A stretch of 64,000 bases of DNA, taken from positions 1-64,000 of the forward strand of contig JAZOOY010000006.1 of the NCBI GenBank assembly GCA_045655325.1, in the 5' to 3' direction. The stretch's first letter is position 1, and each line of letters starts with the position of its first letter. Made by a program: the position numbers and the translations under genes. This document shows, piece by piece, positions 8,613-17,621 of the stretch. Source of the DNA: UBA1738 sp045655325 (lineage in GTDB: Bacteria; Bacillota; Clostridia; UBA1381). Under the pieces are notes generated by a model, which was given only the letters and a program-made list of their open reading frames with translations, was not told the DNA's origin and did no database searches.

Positions 8613-11600
8613 GTGTACTTAAAGAGAATTGAAATGCAAGGGTTCAAGTCCTTTGCGGATAAAACAGTTCTGAATTTTGAACAGGGAATTACAGCCGTAG
8701 TAGGCCCAAACGGTAGTGGTAAGAGTAATATTTCTGACGCTATTCGTTGGGTTATGGGTGAAATGAGCGCAAAATCACTTCGTGGCTCAAATATGCAGGA
8801 CGTTATTTTTAACGGAACACAGACAAGAAAGCCACTTAATTTTGCGGAAGTAAGTCTTGTTCTTGATAATACTGAACGAATTTTCCCAATTGAATTTGAT
8901 GAAGTTATGGTAACACGTAGAGTATTCCGTTCAGGAGAAAGCGTTTACCAGATAAATAAGGCAAACTGCCGTCTTCGTGATATTCAGGAGCTGTTTATGG
9001 ATACAGGTCTTGGCCGTGACGGATATTCAATGATTGGTCAGGGTAACGTATCACAGATTTTATCAACAAAGGCAGAAGACAGACGTGCATTCTTTGAAGG
9101 CGCTGCAGGTGTATCAAAGTATAAGCACAGAAAGGATGAGGCGGAACGTAAGCTAAACTCTGTAAACGAAAACCTTATCCGTATTAACGATATTACAATA
9201 GAGCTTGAATCACAGCTAAAACCACTTGAAAATCAGTCTAAAAAGGCAAGAGAATATCTTGTTTTATACGAAGAATTTAAGGGTCTTGATATAAGCCTTA
9301 TGCTTCGTAACATTGAAGCAGGTTCAAACCAACTTCAAGAAGTTAGAAAACAGCTTGACCTTGTTAACGGCGAAATCGAAGAAGTTCGTGAAAAATCTGA
9401 CGGATTTGAACTTGAAATTGCCAAGCTTTACACAGAAAACGAGAAAAAGGACGAAGAACAGTCCCTTACTAATAACGCACTTTTAGAAAGCGAATCAGGA
9501 ATTTCCAAGGCGGAAAATGAGATTGTTCTTGCAGAAAATAATATTGCAAACAACAAATCACTTTTTGAGAGATTTGATAAGGAAATAGAAACCCTAAAGG
9601 CAAAGAACGAAAACCACGTAAAGCAGATTGCGGACATTGAAGAAGAAATCAAGAATCAGGAAGCGGAATCTGCAAATCTTCTTTTGGCTTTTGAAAACAT
9701 ACAGAACGATAACTCGTCTTTCTATGACGAGCTTTTGGCTTGCAAGAAAAAGATAGACGAAATCAAAGATAAAATTCAGGAAAAGACAAATCAGGTTGCA
9801 TCAGACAAGGCAAAGGTTGCAGGTCTTGAAACACTTCGTGCAAGTTTCTTGGAAAGAAAAGCTGCAGTTGAATCTGAAAAGGATGCCAGCCTTCGCGGAA
9901 TAGAGGACACAAAGCGTGAAATTTTAGAAAGTGAAGAAAAGATAAAGGCGCTTTCTGAAAAACTTACATCAATGCAAGCAAGAATTGATGTTCAGCAGGA
10001 AAGATACGATACAATTTCAAACGAAATTGGCGAATTAAACAGAGAAATTTCTGACAAACAACTTGAACTTAATTCCAAGACTTCAAAGAAGAAAATGCTT
10101 GAAGCGATGGAAAATGACTATGACGGCTATGCTAAAAGCGTAAAGGCAGTACTTACTGCACCTGAACTTAAAAAGCGTGCAATTTACGGCACATTATCAG
10201 GATTAATTACTCTTGACAAAGAATACGTAACCGCAATCGAAGTTGTTTTAGGCGGTGCACTACAGAATGTAGTTGTGGAAAATGAAGACGATGCAAAGGC
10301 CGCAATTTCATACCTTAAAGAAAACAAGCTTGGCCGTGCAACATTCCTTCCTGTTTCATCAGTTAAAGGCAGAGGCCTTGACAATGAAAACGAGATTAAG
10401 AAAGAAAAAGGTTTCGTGGGAATTGCCCGTGACCTTGTAAGATTTGATAAGAAATATACAGGAATTATAGATAACCTTTTGGCAAGGGTTGTAGTTGTTG
10501 AAACTATCGACGACGGTATTGCACTATCCCGAAAGTACGGCTATCGCTTTAAGACAGTAACCCTGTCAGGCGAAGTATTTAACGCCGGCGGTTCAATGTC
10601 CGGTGGTAGCGTTAATAAGACAAGCGGATTCCTTTCTCGTGCAAGCGAGATAAAGACCCTTGGCACAGAAATTTCAGCACTTTCAGTAAGCTTAGAAAAG
10701 CTAAAGAAAGAGGCAGAGGCAAAGGCGTCTGACCTTGACAATGCAAAGATGCAGCTTTCAACATACACACCTTTAGCTAGAGAATATGAAAATGACATTC
10801 TTGTCCTTGAAAACTCATTAAAGCACTTGTCCGCATCTGTTGAACTTGGCGGAAGTGCTGATAAGGCGCTTCTTGATGAGCTTATGTCAATCGAAAATCA
10901 GCTAAAAGAGTCATCTGACGAAATTGCTATCTTAATAAGTACAGTAAGAAGTGGCGAAAACGAAGTTGAAGCGCTTATGAGCCAAGCACAAGAATTGGAA
11001 GATGAGTATAAGACTTTAGAAGAAAAGAAAGAAAGCAAAACTCAGGAGCTTATGGACGAAACCCTTCGCTTAAAGTCTTTGGAAAAGGACATCGAGGCAA
11101 ATCGTCAGCTTATCGTTGATACAAAGCAACAGATACTTGAAAACGAAGAAGCAATCGCACAGAAGATTGAAGATAAAAAGACAATAGAAAACCAGAATAG
11201 TGAACTTTTGGCTTCTATTGAAGCTAAAAAAGCGGATATTAACACAATTCGTGAAACTTCAGAAAAGATTAAGGAACGTATCCGTGAAATTGATAAAGAA
11301 AAAGCCGAGGTTATGGAAAAACTTAAGGGAATGCAGAATTCCAATAAGGAAATAACCGATAGATTAATCAATCTTCAGCAGGAACTATCCCGTGTTGAAA
11401 ACCGCGAAACAAAGCTTACCATGGAACGTGATAATATGCTATCACGCCTATGGGATGATTATGAGCTTACACCTGATACAGCCATAGAATCTGCAAAAGA
11501 AATTGAAAACGAAAAGGAAGCAACAGCAAGAGCCACAGAACTTCGTGGTAAGATTAAGGCTTTAGGTAGCATCAACCTTGATTCTATTGAAGAATATAAG

Positions 11601-12179
11601 AACGTAAAAGAGCGTTACGAATTCCTATCAGCTCAAAAATCAGACCTTGACAAGTCAAAGGACGACTTAACCAAGGTTATCGGTTCAATGCAAGAGCTTA
11701 TGGAAGAACACTTTGAACGTCAGTTTACAGAAATCAATAAGAGCTTTGAAAACGTATTCCGTGAACTGTTTGGTGGTGGACGAGGAAGACTATACTTATC
11801 AGAGCCTGATAACGTACTTGAAAGTGGTATTGAAATCGAGGTTCAGCTTCCGGGTAAGAGCCTACAGAACATCAACCTGTATTCAGGTGGTGAAAAGTCC
11901 TTTATCGCCATTGCACTACTATTTGCAATTCTGGCGGTTAAGCCGACTCCGTTCTGTATCTTGGACGAAATTGATGCGGCACTTGACGATGTTAACGTAT
12001 CAAGATTTGCCACTTACCTTAACAACTATCTTGACGATACACAGTTCGTTGTTATCACTCACCGTCGTGGTACCATGGAAGCGGCAAACGTTCTATACGG
12101 CGTAACCATGCAGGAAAAGGGTGTAACCAAGATGCTTTCTCTTGCCATTGACGAAGTGGACGAGGAGCTTATAAAGTAA
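8613..12179 (+). CDS. smc: Chromosome segregation protein SMC
   Basis: SMC is the coiled-coil ATPase of the ScpAB condensin that organises and segregates the chromosome. At 1188 residues it is full length. Walker A GPNGSGKS is at residues 31-38. A long coiled coil follows, then the hinge at about 503-670 with the glycine-rich NAGGSMSGGSVNK. The returning coil leads to the C-terminal head, with signature LYSGGEKS near 1090 and Walker B FCILDEIDAALDD near 1115. The start is GTG at 8613, preceded by GGAAGG. scpA and scpB are not in this window. Confidence 0.97.
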   Translation: MYLKRIEMQGFKSFADKTVLNFEQGITAVVGPNGSGKSNISDAIRWVMGEMSAKSLRGSNMQDVIFNGTQTRKPLNFAEVSLVLDNTERIFPIEFDEVMVTRRVFRSGESVYQINKANCRLRDIQELFMDTGLGRDGYSMIGQGNVSQILSTKAEDRRAFFEGAAGVSKYKHRKDEAERKLNSVNENLIRINDITIELESQLKPLENQSKKAREYLVLYEEFKGLDISLMLRNIEAGSNQLQEVRKQLDLVNGEIEEVREKSDGFELEIAKLYTENEKKDEEQSLTNNALLESESGISKAENEIVLAENNIANNKSLFERFDKEIETLKAKNENHVKQIADIEEEIKNQEAESANLLLAFENIQNDNSSFYDELLACKKKIDEIKDKIQEKTNQVASDKAKVAGLETLRASFLERKAAVESEKDASLRGIEDTKREILESEEKIKALSEKLTSMQARIDVQQERYDTISNEIGELNREISDKQLELNSKTSKKKMLEAMENDYDGYAKSVKAVLTAPELKKRAIYGTLSGLITLDKEYVTAIEVVLGGALQNVVVENEDDAKAAISYLKENKLGRATFLPVSSVKGRGLDNENEIKKEKGFVGIARDLVRFDKKYTGIIDNLLARVVVVETIDDGIALSRKYGYRFKTVTLSGEVFNAGGSMSGGSVNKTSGFLSRASEIKTLGTEISALSVSLEKLKKEAEAKASDLDNAKMQLSTYTPLAREYENDILVLENSLKHLSASVELGGSADKALLDELMSIENQLKESSDEIAILISTVRSGENEVEALMSQAQELEDEYKTLEEKKESKTQELMDETLRLKSLEKDIEANRQLIVDTKQQILENEEAIAQKIEDKKTIENQNSELLASIEAKKADINTIRETSEKIKERIREIDKEKAEVMEKLKGMQNSNKEITDRLINLQQELSRVENRETKLTMERDNMLSRLWDDYELTPDTAIESAKEIENEKEATARATELRGKIKALGSINLDSIEEYKNVKERYEFLSAQKSDLDKSKDDLTKVIGSMQELMEEHFERQFTEINKSFENVFRELFGGGRGRLYLSEPDNVLESGIEIEVQLPGKSLQNINLYSGGEKSFIAIALLFAILAVKPTPFCILDEIDAALDDVNVSRFATYLNNYLDDTQFVVITHRRGTMEAANVLYGVTMQEKGVTKMLSLAIDEVDEELIK

Positions 12180-12195
12180 CCAGAAAGGGACAACA

Positions 12196-13107
12196 ATGGG
12201 TTTTTTTGAAAAATTAAAATTTGGTCTTGGAAAAACAAGAGAATCTATATCCGAAAAGGTAAACAGCGTTTTTTCTGTATTCACAAAAATTGACGAAGAA
12301 TTTTTTGAAGAGCTTGAAGAAGCACTTATTATGGCGGATATGGGAGCGGAGACCGCAACATATATAATAGGTGAGCTTGAAACCACAGTAAAGAAAAAGG
12401 GAATAACAGACCCTGATGCTGTAAAAGACGAGCTAAAAGGCATTATAAGTGCAATCTTAATGGAAACAGACGGCACACTAAAACTTAACACAAAGCCGTC
12501 AGTTCTTTTGGTAATCGGCGTAAACGGTGTGGGAAAAACCACATCAATCGGCAAACTTGCAATGCACTTTAAGTCACAGGGCAAAAAGGTAATTTTGGCA
12601 GCTGCCGATACTTTCCGTGCTGCAGCCATAGACCAGCTTGACGTGTGGGCAAAGCGAAGCGGGTGCGATATTATAAAGCATAGCGAAAATTCTGACCCTG
12701 CAGCAGTTGTGTTTGATGCTTGCAAAGCAGCTAGCGCAAGAGATGCGGACATCCTAATCTGTGACACAGCAGGCAGACTTCATAACAAAGCAAACCTTAT
12801 GGCAGAGCTTAATAAAATAAGCAGAGTTATAGAGAGAGAACTTCCGGATAGCGACAAGGAAATTATGATTGTACTTGACGCATCAACAGGGCAGAACGCC
12901 GTATCTCAGGCAAAGCTTTTCTCTGAAGCGGCAGAGATTTCAGGCATAATCCTTACAAAGCTTGACGGAACAGCAAAAGGTGGTATCGTGGTTTCAATTG
13001 CAAAGGAACAGAACATACCTGTTAAGTTCGTCGGCGTAGGCGAAGGAATAGACGATTTGCAGGAGTTTTCTGCTGAAGATTTTGCGGCAGCACTTTTTGA
13101 AGAATAA
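12196..13107 (+). CDS. ftsY: Signal recognition particle receptor FtsY
   Basis: FtsY is the SRP receptor GTPase that docks translating ribosomes at the Sec translocon. The 303 residues consist of a short acidic N-terminal region and the NG domain. Motifs are G1 GVNGVGKTTS (about residues 108-117), DTFRAAAIDQL, G3 DTAGR, and G4 TKLDGTAKGG. It lacks the long acidic A domain of E. coli, as is normal in Firmicutes. It follows smc by 16 bases and is the last gene of the unit; the next promoter begins 25 bases after its stop. Confidence 0.96.
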   Translation: MGFFEKLKFGLGKTRESISEKVNSVFSVFTKIDEEFFEELEEALIMADMGAETATYIIGELETTVKKKGITDPDAVKDELKGIISAILMETDGTLKLNTKPSVLLVIGVNGVGKTTSIGKLAMHFKSQGKKVILAAADTFRAAAIDQLDVWAKRSGCDIIKHSENSDPAAVVFDACKAASARDADILICDTAGRLHNKANLMAELNKISRVIERELPDSDKEIMIVLDASTGQNAVSQAKLFSEAAEISGIILTKLDGTAKGGIVVSIAKEQNIPVKFVGVGEGIDDLQEFSAEDFAAALFEE

Positions 13108-13131
13108 TCTCATTAAAACCCCTGCTAAACA

Positions 13132-13160
13132 TTGACTTTTACGGCAAAATATGATAAAAT
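13132..13160 (+). promoter_or_regulatory. sigma-A promoter of the hom-thrB-lysC operon
   Basis: TTGACT at 13132-13137, 17-base spacer, TAAAAT at 13155-13160. It sits about 30 bases upstream of hom. The leader is too short for a T-box or riboswitch, and I see none. Confidence 0.75.
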
Positions 13161-13190
13161 AATAGCCAATTTATTGTTGGAGGAAATATT

Positions 13191-14381
13191 ATGGTAAAAA
13201 TAGCCATTTTAGGATTTGGCACCGTAGGTGGCGGTGTATATGATATATTTAAGGAAAATAACTTTTTAGAAGAGGCAATGTCTCCTATTGAAGTTAAGTA
13301 TATTCTGGATATCAGGGATTTCCCTGACCACCCTGAAAAGCACCTTTTCACAAAGGATTTTAATGACATTTTAAACGATGATGAAATCTACTGTGTAGTT
13401 GAAGCTATGGGCGGAGTTCATCCTGCTTATGAGTTTACAAAGTCACTTCTTGAAAAGGGTGTAAACGTTGTAACATCAAATAAGGAACTTGTTGCATCTT
13501 GCGGTCCAGAGCTTTTGGCTATTGCAAAGGAAAAGAATGCAAACTACCTATTTGAAGCATCAGTTGGTGGCGGTATTCCAATTATTAAGCCTATGTGCTC
13601 AAGCCTTAAGTCAAATAAGGTAGAGAAGATTATGGGTATCTTAAATGGTACAACAAACTATATCTTAACCGAAATGATAACAAAGAATAAGGACTTTTCT
13701 GACGCTTTAGCTGATGCGCAGGCAAAGGGATATGCAGAAAGAAATCCTGCAGCAGATATCGAAGGCCATGATGCTTGCCGTAAGATTGCAATTCTATCAA
13801 GCCTTGCTTGGGGCAACTATGTTGACTATAACGATATAGTAACTGAAGGTATCACAGAAATCACACTTGACGAAGTTCACTTTGCAGAAAAGATGGGCTA
13901 TGTTATAAAGCTAATCGGCTATGCAGAGAAAAAGGACAAGATATTCGCAAGGGTATCACCAATGCTTGTTTCAAAAGATTTCCCACTTGCTGGCGTAAAC
14001 GATGTATTTAACGCAATCGTTGTTGAAGGAAGCTACCTTGGAACATCAATGTTCTATGGAAAAGGTGCAGGAAAATTCCCTACAGCATCAGCTGTTGTTG
14101 CAGACGTAATTGAATCAGTACGTCACATAAATGCTAAAAAAGCATATCTTGAATGGAAACCATCACCAGAGGGTTATATGCTTGACATTATGGAAACAGA
14201 GTGCAAGTATTTCGTAAAGAGCAATAAGACCATGGCAGAAGCTCAGGCAATGTTCGGAAACGTTACATTCGCAGATGGCTCAGTTGATGGAAATCTTGCT
14301 TATATAACAGAAAAAATGACAGAACGCGAATTCCTTTTAAAAATCGGGGATGAGCACTTCATAAGAGTATTGGAGGCATAA
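13191..14381 (+). CDS. hom: Homoserine dehydrogenase
   Basis: Reduces aspartate semialdehyde to homoserine, the branch point to threonine and methionine. The NAD(P)-binding motif GFGTVGGGV is at residues 7-15. The catalytic domain includes TSNKELVA, GILNGTTNYILTEM and PAADIEGHDACRK. The protein has 396 residues, shorter than Bacillus-type enzymes of about 430 with a complete C-terminal ACT domain; the roughly 80 residues after the catalytic core look too short for a full one, so feedback control may differ. The stop overlaps the thrB start by one base. Confidence 0.93.
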   Translation: MVKIAILGFGTVGGGVYDIFKENNFLEEAMSPIEVKYILDIRDFPDHPEKHLFTKDFNDILNDDEIYCVVEAMGGVHPAYEFTKSLLEKGVNVVTSNKELVASCGPELLAIAKEKNANYLFEASVGGGIPIIKPMCSSLKSNKVEKIMGILNGTTNYILTEMITKNKDFSDALADAQAKGYAERNPAADIEGHDACRKIAILSSLAWGNYVDYNDIVTEGITEITLDEVHFAEKMGYVIKLIGYAEKKDKIFARVSPMLVSKDFPLAGVNDVFNAIVVEGSYLGTSMFYGKGAGKFPTASAVVADVIESVRHINAKKAYLEWKPSPEGYMLDIMETECKYFVKSNKTMAEAQAMFGNVTFADGSVDGNLAYITEKMTEREFLLKIGDEHFIRVLEA

Positions 14382-15280
14382 TGGTTTATGTAAGAGTGCC
14401 GGCAACCAGTGCTAATATGGGCTCAGGGTTCGATAGTCTCGGCATAGCTTTGGGGATTTACAATACCTTAAGAATTTCAGAAATTGAAAGCGGTATTGTT
14501 GTTTATAACAATTCAAAAGAATACATTCCAATTGGCGAAAAAAACCTTGTTTACAGGGCAATATGCCGTGTGTTTGATGAGGTTGGATACGAAAAAAAGG
14601 GGATTAAGATAATCCAGAACAGCGAAATTCCGGTGACACGTGGCCTTGGCAGTTCAAGTGCCTGTATAATCGGCGGAATGCTGGCTGCCAATGTTTTTTC
14701 GGGAAGAAAACTTTCCTATAGCCAGATTTTAAATCTTGCTGCGGAATTTGAAGGGCATCCTGATAATGTAACTCCCGCACTTTTCGGTGGTTTTTGCGTA
14801 GCAGCCACAGAAAACGGAGAAACAGTGTACACTTCAAACAAGCTTGACCCAAAACTTAAAGCGGCGATAATGGTACCTGACTTTTTCCTGTCAACCAAGG
14901 TGTCGCGAGGAGTACTTCCCAGCAATGTACCTTTAAAGGATGCGTCATATAATATATCAAGGGCTTCTCTTTTAACATCAGCTTTGATAAACGGAAAATA
15001 TGATGACTTAAAACCTTGCGTAAACGATAAATTGCATCAGGATGTGAGAAAAGAAAACGTACCGCATTTTGATGCCATAATGGAAAAAAGCTATGAATTT
15101 GGCGCAAAGGCAACATATTTAAGCGGTTCAGGACCTACAATAGTTTCGCTTATATCCGAAAACTACGAAGATTTTGAAAATAATATGTCAGAGTTTTTAA
15201 AAACTCTTGATAGCAAATTTTCTATAAAAATTTGCTCTATAGATAATGTTGGCGCAATCCTAAAAGAATGTGCCGATTAA
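14381..15280 (+). CDS. thrB: Homoserine kinase (GHMP family)
   Basis: Phosphorylates homoserine for threonine synthesis. It is a GHMP kinase of 299 residues. The N-terminal VRVPATSANMGSGFDSLG and the ATP-binding motif VTRGLGSSSACIIGG are clear, as is the C-terminal GHMP motif YLSGSGPTI. Translation is probably coupled to hom (TAATG). thrC is not present in this operon, so the last threonine step is encoded elsewhere. lysC follows after 45 bases. Confidence 0.93.
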   Translation: MVYVRVPATSANMGSGFDSLGIALGIYNTLRISEIESGIVVYNNSKEYIPIGEKNLVYRAICRVFDEVGYEKKGIKIIQNSEIPVTRGLGSSSACIIGGMLAANVFSGRKLSYSQILNLAAEFEGHPDNVTPALFGGFCVAATENGETVYTSNKLDPKLKAAIMVPDFFLSTKVSRGVLPSNVPLKDASYNISRASLLTSALINGKYDDLKPCVNDKLHQDVRKENVPHFDAIMEKSYEFGAKATYLSGSGPTIVSLISENYEDFENNMSEFLKTLDSKFSIKICSIDNVGAILKECAD

Positions 15281-15325
15281 ACAGTAAATAAGGGCCGAAA
15301 GGCATGGAAAGGAAGGACATATATT

Positions 15326-16534
15326 ATGGGACTTATAGTTCAGAAATACGGCGGTTCATCTGTTAAAGATGCTGAGCACGTTTTTAACGTAGCGAATCGT
15401 ATAGTTGAGGCATATGATGCCGGTAATGACGTTGTTGTTGTAGTTTCAGCACAGGGCGACACAACTGATGACTTAATTGAAAAAGCACAGGAAATTAATC
15501 CAAAGGCTTCAAAAAGAGAAATGGATATGTTACTCGCAACAGGTGAGCAGATTTCAATCTCACTTCTTGCAATGGCTATCGAAAAGATTGGCAGACCGGT
15601 TATTTCACTAACAGGCTGGCAGGCAGGCTTCAGAACAGATTCTGCATATAGCAATGCAAGAATTAAGAGAATTGATACTGAAAGACTAAGAAGCGAACTT
15701 GATAAGAGAAAGATTATTATCGTTGCTGGATTCCAGGGCGTTAATAAGTATGATGACATAACAACTCTTGGACGTGGTGGCAGTGATACATCTGCAGTAG
15801 CACTTGCTGCAACACTTCATGCGGACATCTGCGAAATCTATACAGACGTTGACGGCGTGTATACAGCTGACCCAAGATTTGTAAAAAATGCAAAGAAACT
15901 AGACGACATTTCATACGACGAAATGCTTGAGCTTGCATCACTTGGTGCAAACGTTCTTCACAACCGTTCAGTTGAAATGGCAAAGAAATATAACGTAAAT
16001 ATGGCAGTAAAATCAAGCCTTAATAAGAATGAAGGAACATTTGTCAAGGGGGTAAATAAAGTGGAAAAAATGTTGGTAAGAGGCGTTGCAAGAGATAATG
16101 ACGTCGCAAGAATTTCATTATGTGGTGTTGAGGATGTTCCTGGTAAGGCATTCACAGTGTTCGCACTAATTTCAAAGGAAGATATCGGTGTTGATATTAT
16201 CCTTCAGTCAATCGGAAACAACGGTAAGAAGGACATCAGCTTTACTGTAAAAGAAAGCGACCTTGATAAGACATTAGCAGTTTTGGAAGAAAACAAAGAT
16301 ACAATCTGTGCAGATGAAATCAAGTATACAAAGGACGTATCAAAGGTTTCAATCGTTGGTGCAGGTATGGTTAATAACGCAGGCGTTGCAACAAAGATGT
16401 TTGAAGCGCTATACAATGCACACATTAATATCAGTATGATTTCAACATCAGAAATCAAGATTTCTGTATTGGTTGATCAAAAAGATGCAGAACGTGCTGT
16501 AAACGCTGTTCACGACAAGTTCTTACTAGACTAA
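15326..16534 (+). CDS. lysC: Aspartate kinase (two-ACT type)
   Basis: Catalyses the first step of the aspartate family (lysine, threonine, methionine). The 402 residues carry the kinase domain (KYGGSSVKD at the N-terminus, TTLGRGGSDTSA, YTDVDGVYTADPR) and two C-terminal ACT domains from about residue 255 for amino-acid feedback. An internal in-frame GTG at 16061 (codon 246), with a GGGGG site just upstream, lies where Bacillus subtilis LysC starts its separate beta subunit. The main start follows AAGGAAGGA. A strong terminator closes the operon. Confidence 0.94.
   Translation: MGLIVQKYGGSSVKDAEHVFNVANRIVEAYDAGNDVVVVVSAQGDTTDDLIEKAQEINPKASKREMDMLLATGEQISISLLAMAIEKIGRPVISLTGWQAGFRTDSAYSNARIKRIDTERLRSELDKRKIIIVAGFQGVNKYDDITTLGRGGSDTSAVALAATLHADICEIYTDVDGVYTADPRFVKNAKKLDDISYDEMLELASLGANVLHNRSVEMAKKYNVNMAVKSSLNKNEGTFVKGVNKVEKMLVRGVARDNDVARISLCGVEDVPGKAFTVFALISKEDIGVDIILQSIGNNGKKDISFTVKESDLDKTLAVLEENKDTICADEIKYTKDVSKVSIVGAGMVNNAGVATKMFEALYNAHINISMISTSEIKISVLVDQKDAERAVNAVHDKFLLD
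16061..16534 (+). other. Possible internal translation unit: LysC beta (regulatory ACT) subunit
   Basis: Within lysC an AAGGGGGT sequence at 16047-16053 is followed 7-9 bases later by an in-frame GTG (16061), and by an ATG at 16070 that is further from the site. Translation from here would give a protein of about 155 residues consisting of the two ACT domains. Bacillus subtilis aspartokinase II is known to be an alpha2-beta2 enzyme with beta made from an internal start at the same relative place. That it operates here is inference from position and the Shine-Dalgarno-like sequence. Confidence 0.5.
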
Positions 16535-16542
16535 TAAAAACT

Positions 16543-16577
16543 AATTTATCAAGGCATTTTTGCCTTGATAAATTTTT
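16543..16577 (+). terminator. Terminator after lysC
   Basis: AATTTATCAAGGCA at 16543-16556 pairs with TGCCTTGATAAATT at 16561-16574 around a TTTT loop, followed by a T-run. It ends only 18 bases before the rlmB start codon, so there is no room for a separate rlmB promoter after it. Partial read-through is therefore implied. Confidence 0.85.
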
Positions 16578-16594
16578 ATACAGAGGGTATTATT

Positions 16595-17326
16595 ATGAAC
16601 GATAAAATTATCGGCAGAAATCCTGTGGCAGAAGCCATCAAATCAGGACGTGAAATAGACAAAATCATGGTAAAAAAGGGCGAAATTGAAGGCTCTTTAA
16701 AACCAATCATAAAAAAAGCAAGAGATATGGGAATCCCTGTTATTGAAGCAGACAGAAACAAGCTTGACCAGATAGCAGAAGGCGGAAACCATCAGGGCGT
16801 TATCGCATACGTGGCGGCTCATGACTATGCAAGCCTTGACGATATTTTCAAGAATGCAGAAAACAAGGGACATTCACCTTTTATTATCATACTTGATAAA
16901 ATCACCGACCCGCATAACTTCGGTTCAATTATACGAACTGCAAACTGCGCAGGTGCTGACGGAATTATCATTCCAAAGCGTGGGAGTGTTGGCTTAAATG
17001 AAGTTGTGGCAAAAACTTCTGCAGGCGCTATTGAATATGTGCCTGTTTGTAAGGTTACAAACATCGCACAGACGATTGACGCTTTAAAGGATCGTGGCGT
17101 TTGGGTAGCAGGAGCCGAAGCAGGTGGAGATGCAATGTATAAAACCGACTTAAAAGGCTCAATGGCGCTTGTTATCGGTAGCGAAGGCGAGGGTATTTCA
17201 CGCTTAGTAAAGGAAAAATGCGACTTTTTAGTTGAGATACCAATGTTTGGCGACGTAAACTCACTAAACGCATCTGTTGCGGCGGCAGTTTTGATGTACG
17301 AGATAGTACGCCAGAGAAATAACTAA
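16595..17326 (+). CDS. rlmB: 23S rRNA 2'-O-ribose methyltransferase, RlmB/TrmH family
   Basis: A SPOUT-class SAM-dependent methyltransferase; RlmB methylates G2251 of 23S rRNA. An N-terminal substrate-binding domain (IIGRNPVAEAIKSG) is followed by the SPOUT domain with motif 1 DKITDPHNFGSIIRTANCAG, motif 2 VIGSEGEGISR and motif 3 IPMFGDVNSLNASVAAAV. I take the ATG at 16595 (MNDKIIGRN), preceded by AGAGGG. The frame also opens at 16565, but that start lies inside the terminator hairpin. The exact rRNA position modified is assumed from family. Confidence 0.88.
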   Translation: MNDKIIGRNPVAEAIKSGREIDKIMVKKGEIEGSLKPIIKKARDMGIPVIEADRNKLDQIAEGGNHQGVIAYVAAHDYASLDDIFKNAENKGHSPFIIILDKITDPHNFGSIIRTANCAGADGIIIPKRGSVGLNEVVAKTSAGAIEYVPVCKVTNIAQTIDALKDRGVWVAGAEAGGDAMYKTDLKGSMALVIGSEGEGISRLVKEKCDFLVEIPMFGDVNSLNASVAAAVLMYEIVRQRNN

Positions 17327-17343
17327 CTCTAGGAGGAAGAACA

Positions 17344-17610
17344 ATGAACAAAGCAGTAATCACCGTTATAGGTAAGGATACAGTAGGAATTATCGCAAAG
17401 GTAAGCAATCTTTTATTTGAAAATGGCATCAATATCCTTGACATTTCACAGACAATTATGCAGGACTTATTCACAATGATAATGCTTGTGGATATAAAGG
17501 ATGTTCAGGTTGGCGACCTTCAGGAAAAGCTTGACGTAATTGCGAAGGAAATGAGTCTGTCCATAAGAGTGCAGAATGAAGAAATCTTCAACTCAATGCA
17601 CAGAATATAA
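17344..17610 (+). CDS. ACT domain protein (UPF0237 family)
   Basis: An 88-residue protein that is essentially one ACT domain: NKAVITVIGKDTVGIIAKVS, a glycine/asparagine turn at NGINIL, and the C-terminal strand. ACT domains bind amino acids or act as dimerising regulators. It is paired with the DUF711 gene 11 bases downstream, an association widespread in Firmicutes and archaea and of unknown purpose. A strong AGGAGG precedes the ATG. Confidence 0.88.
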   Translation: MNKAVITVIGKDTVGIIAKVSNLLFENGINILDISQTIMQDLFTMIMLVDIKDVQVGDLQEKLDVIAKEMSLSIRVQNEEIFNSMHRI

Positions 17611-17621
17611 GGAGATTTATC

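Noticed and set aside
12093..12767. 224-residue reverse-strand frame opposite ftsY
   Set aside because: It is the antisense of an unmistakable ftsY, is rich in Ser/Phe/Val as antisense frames here are, has no ribosome binding site and resembles nothing.
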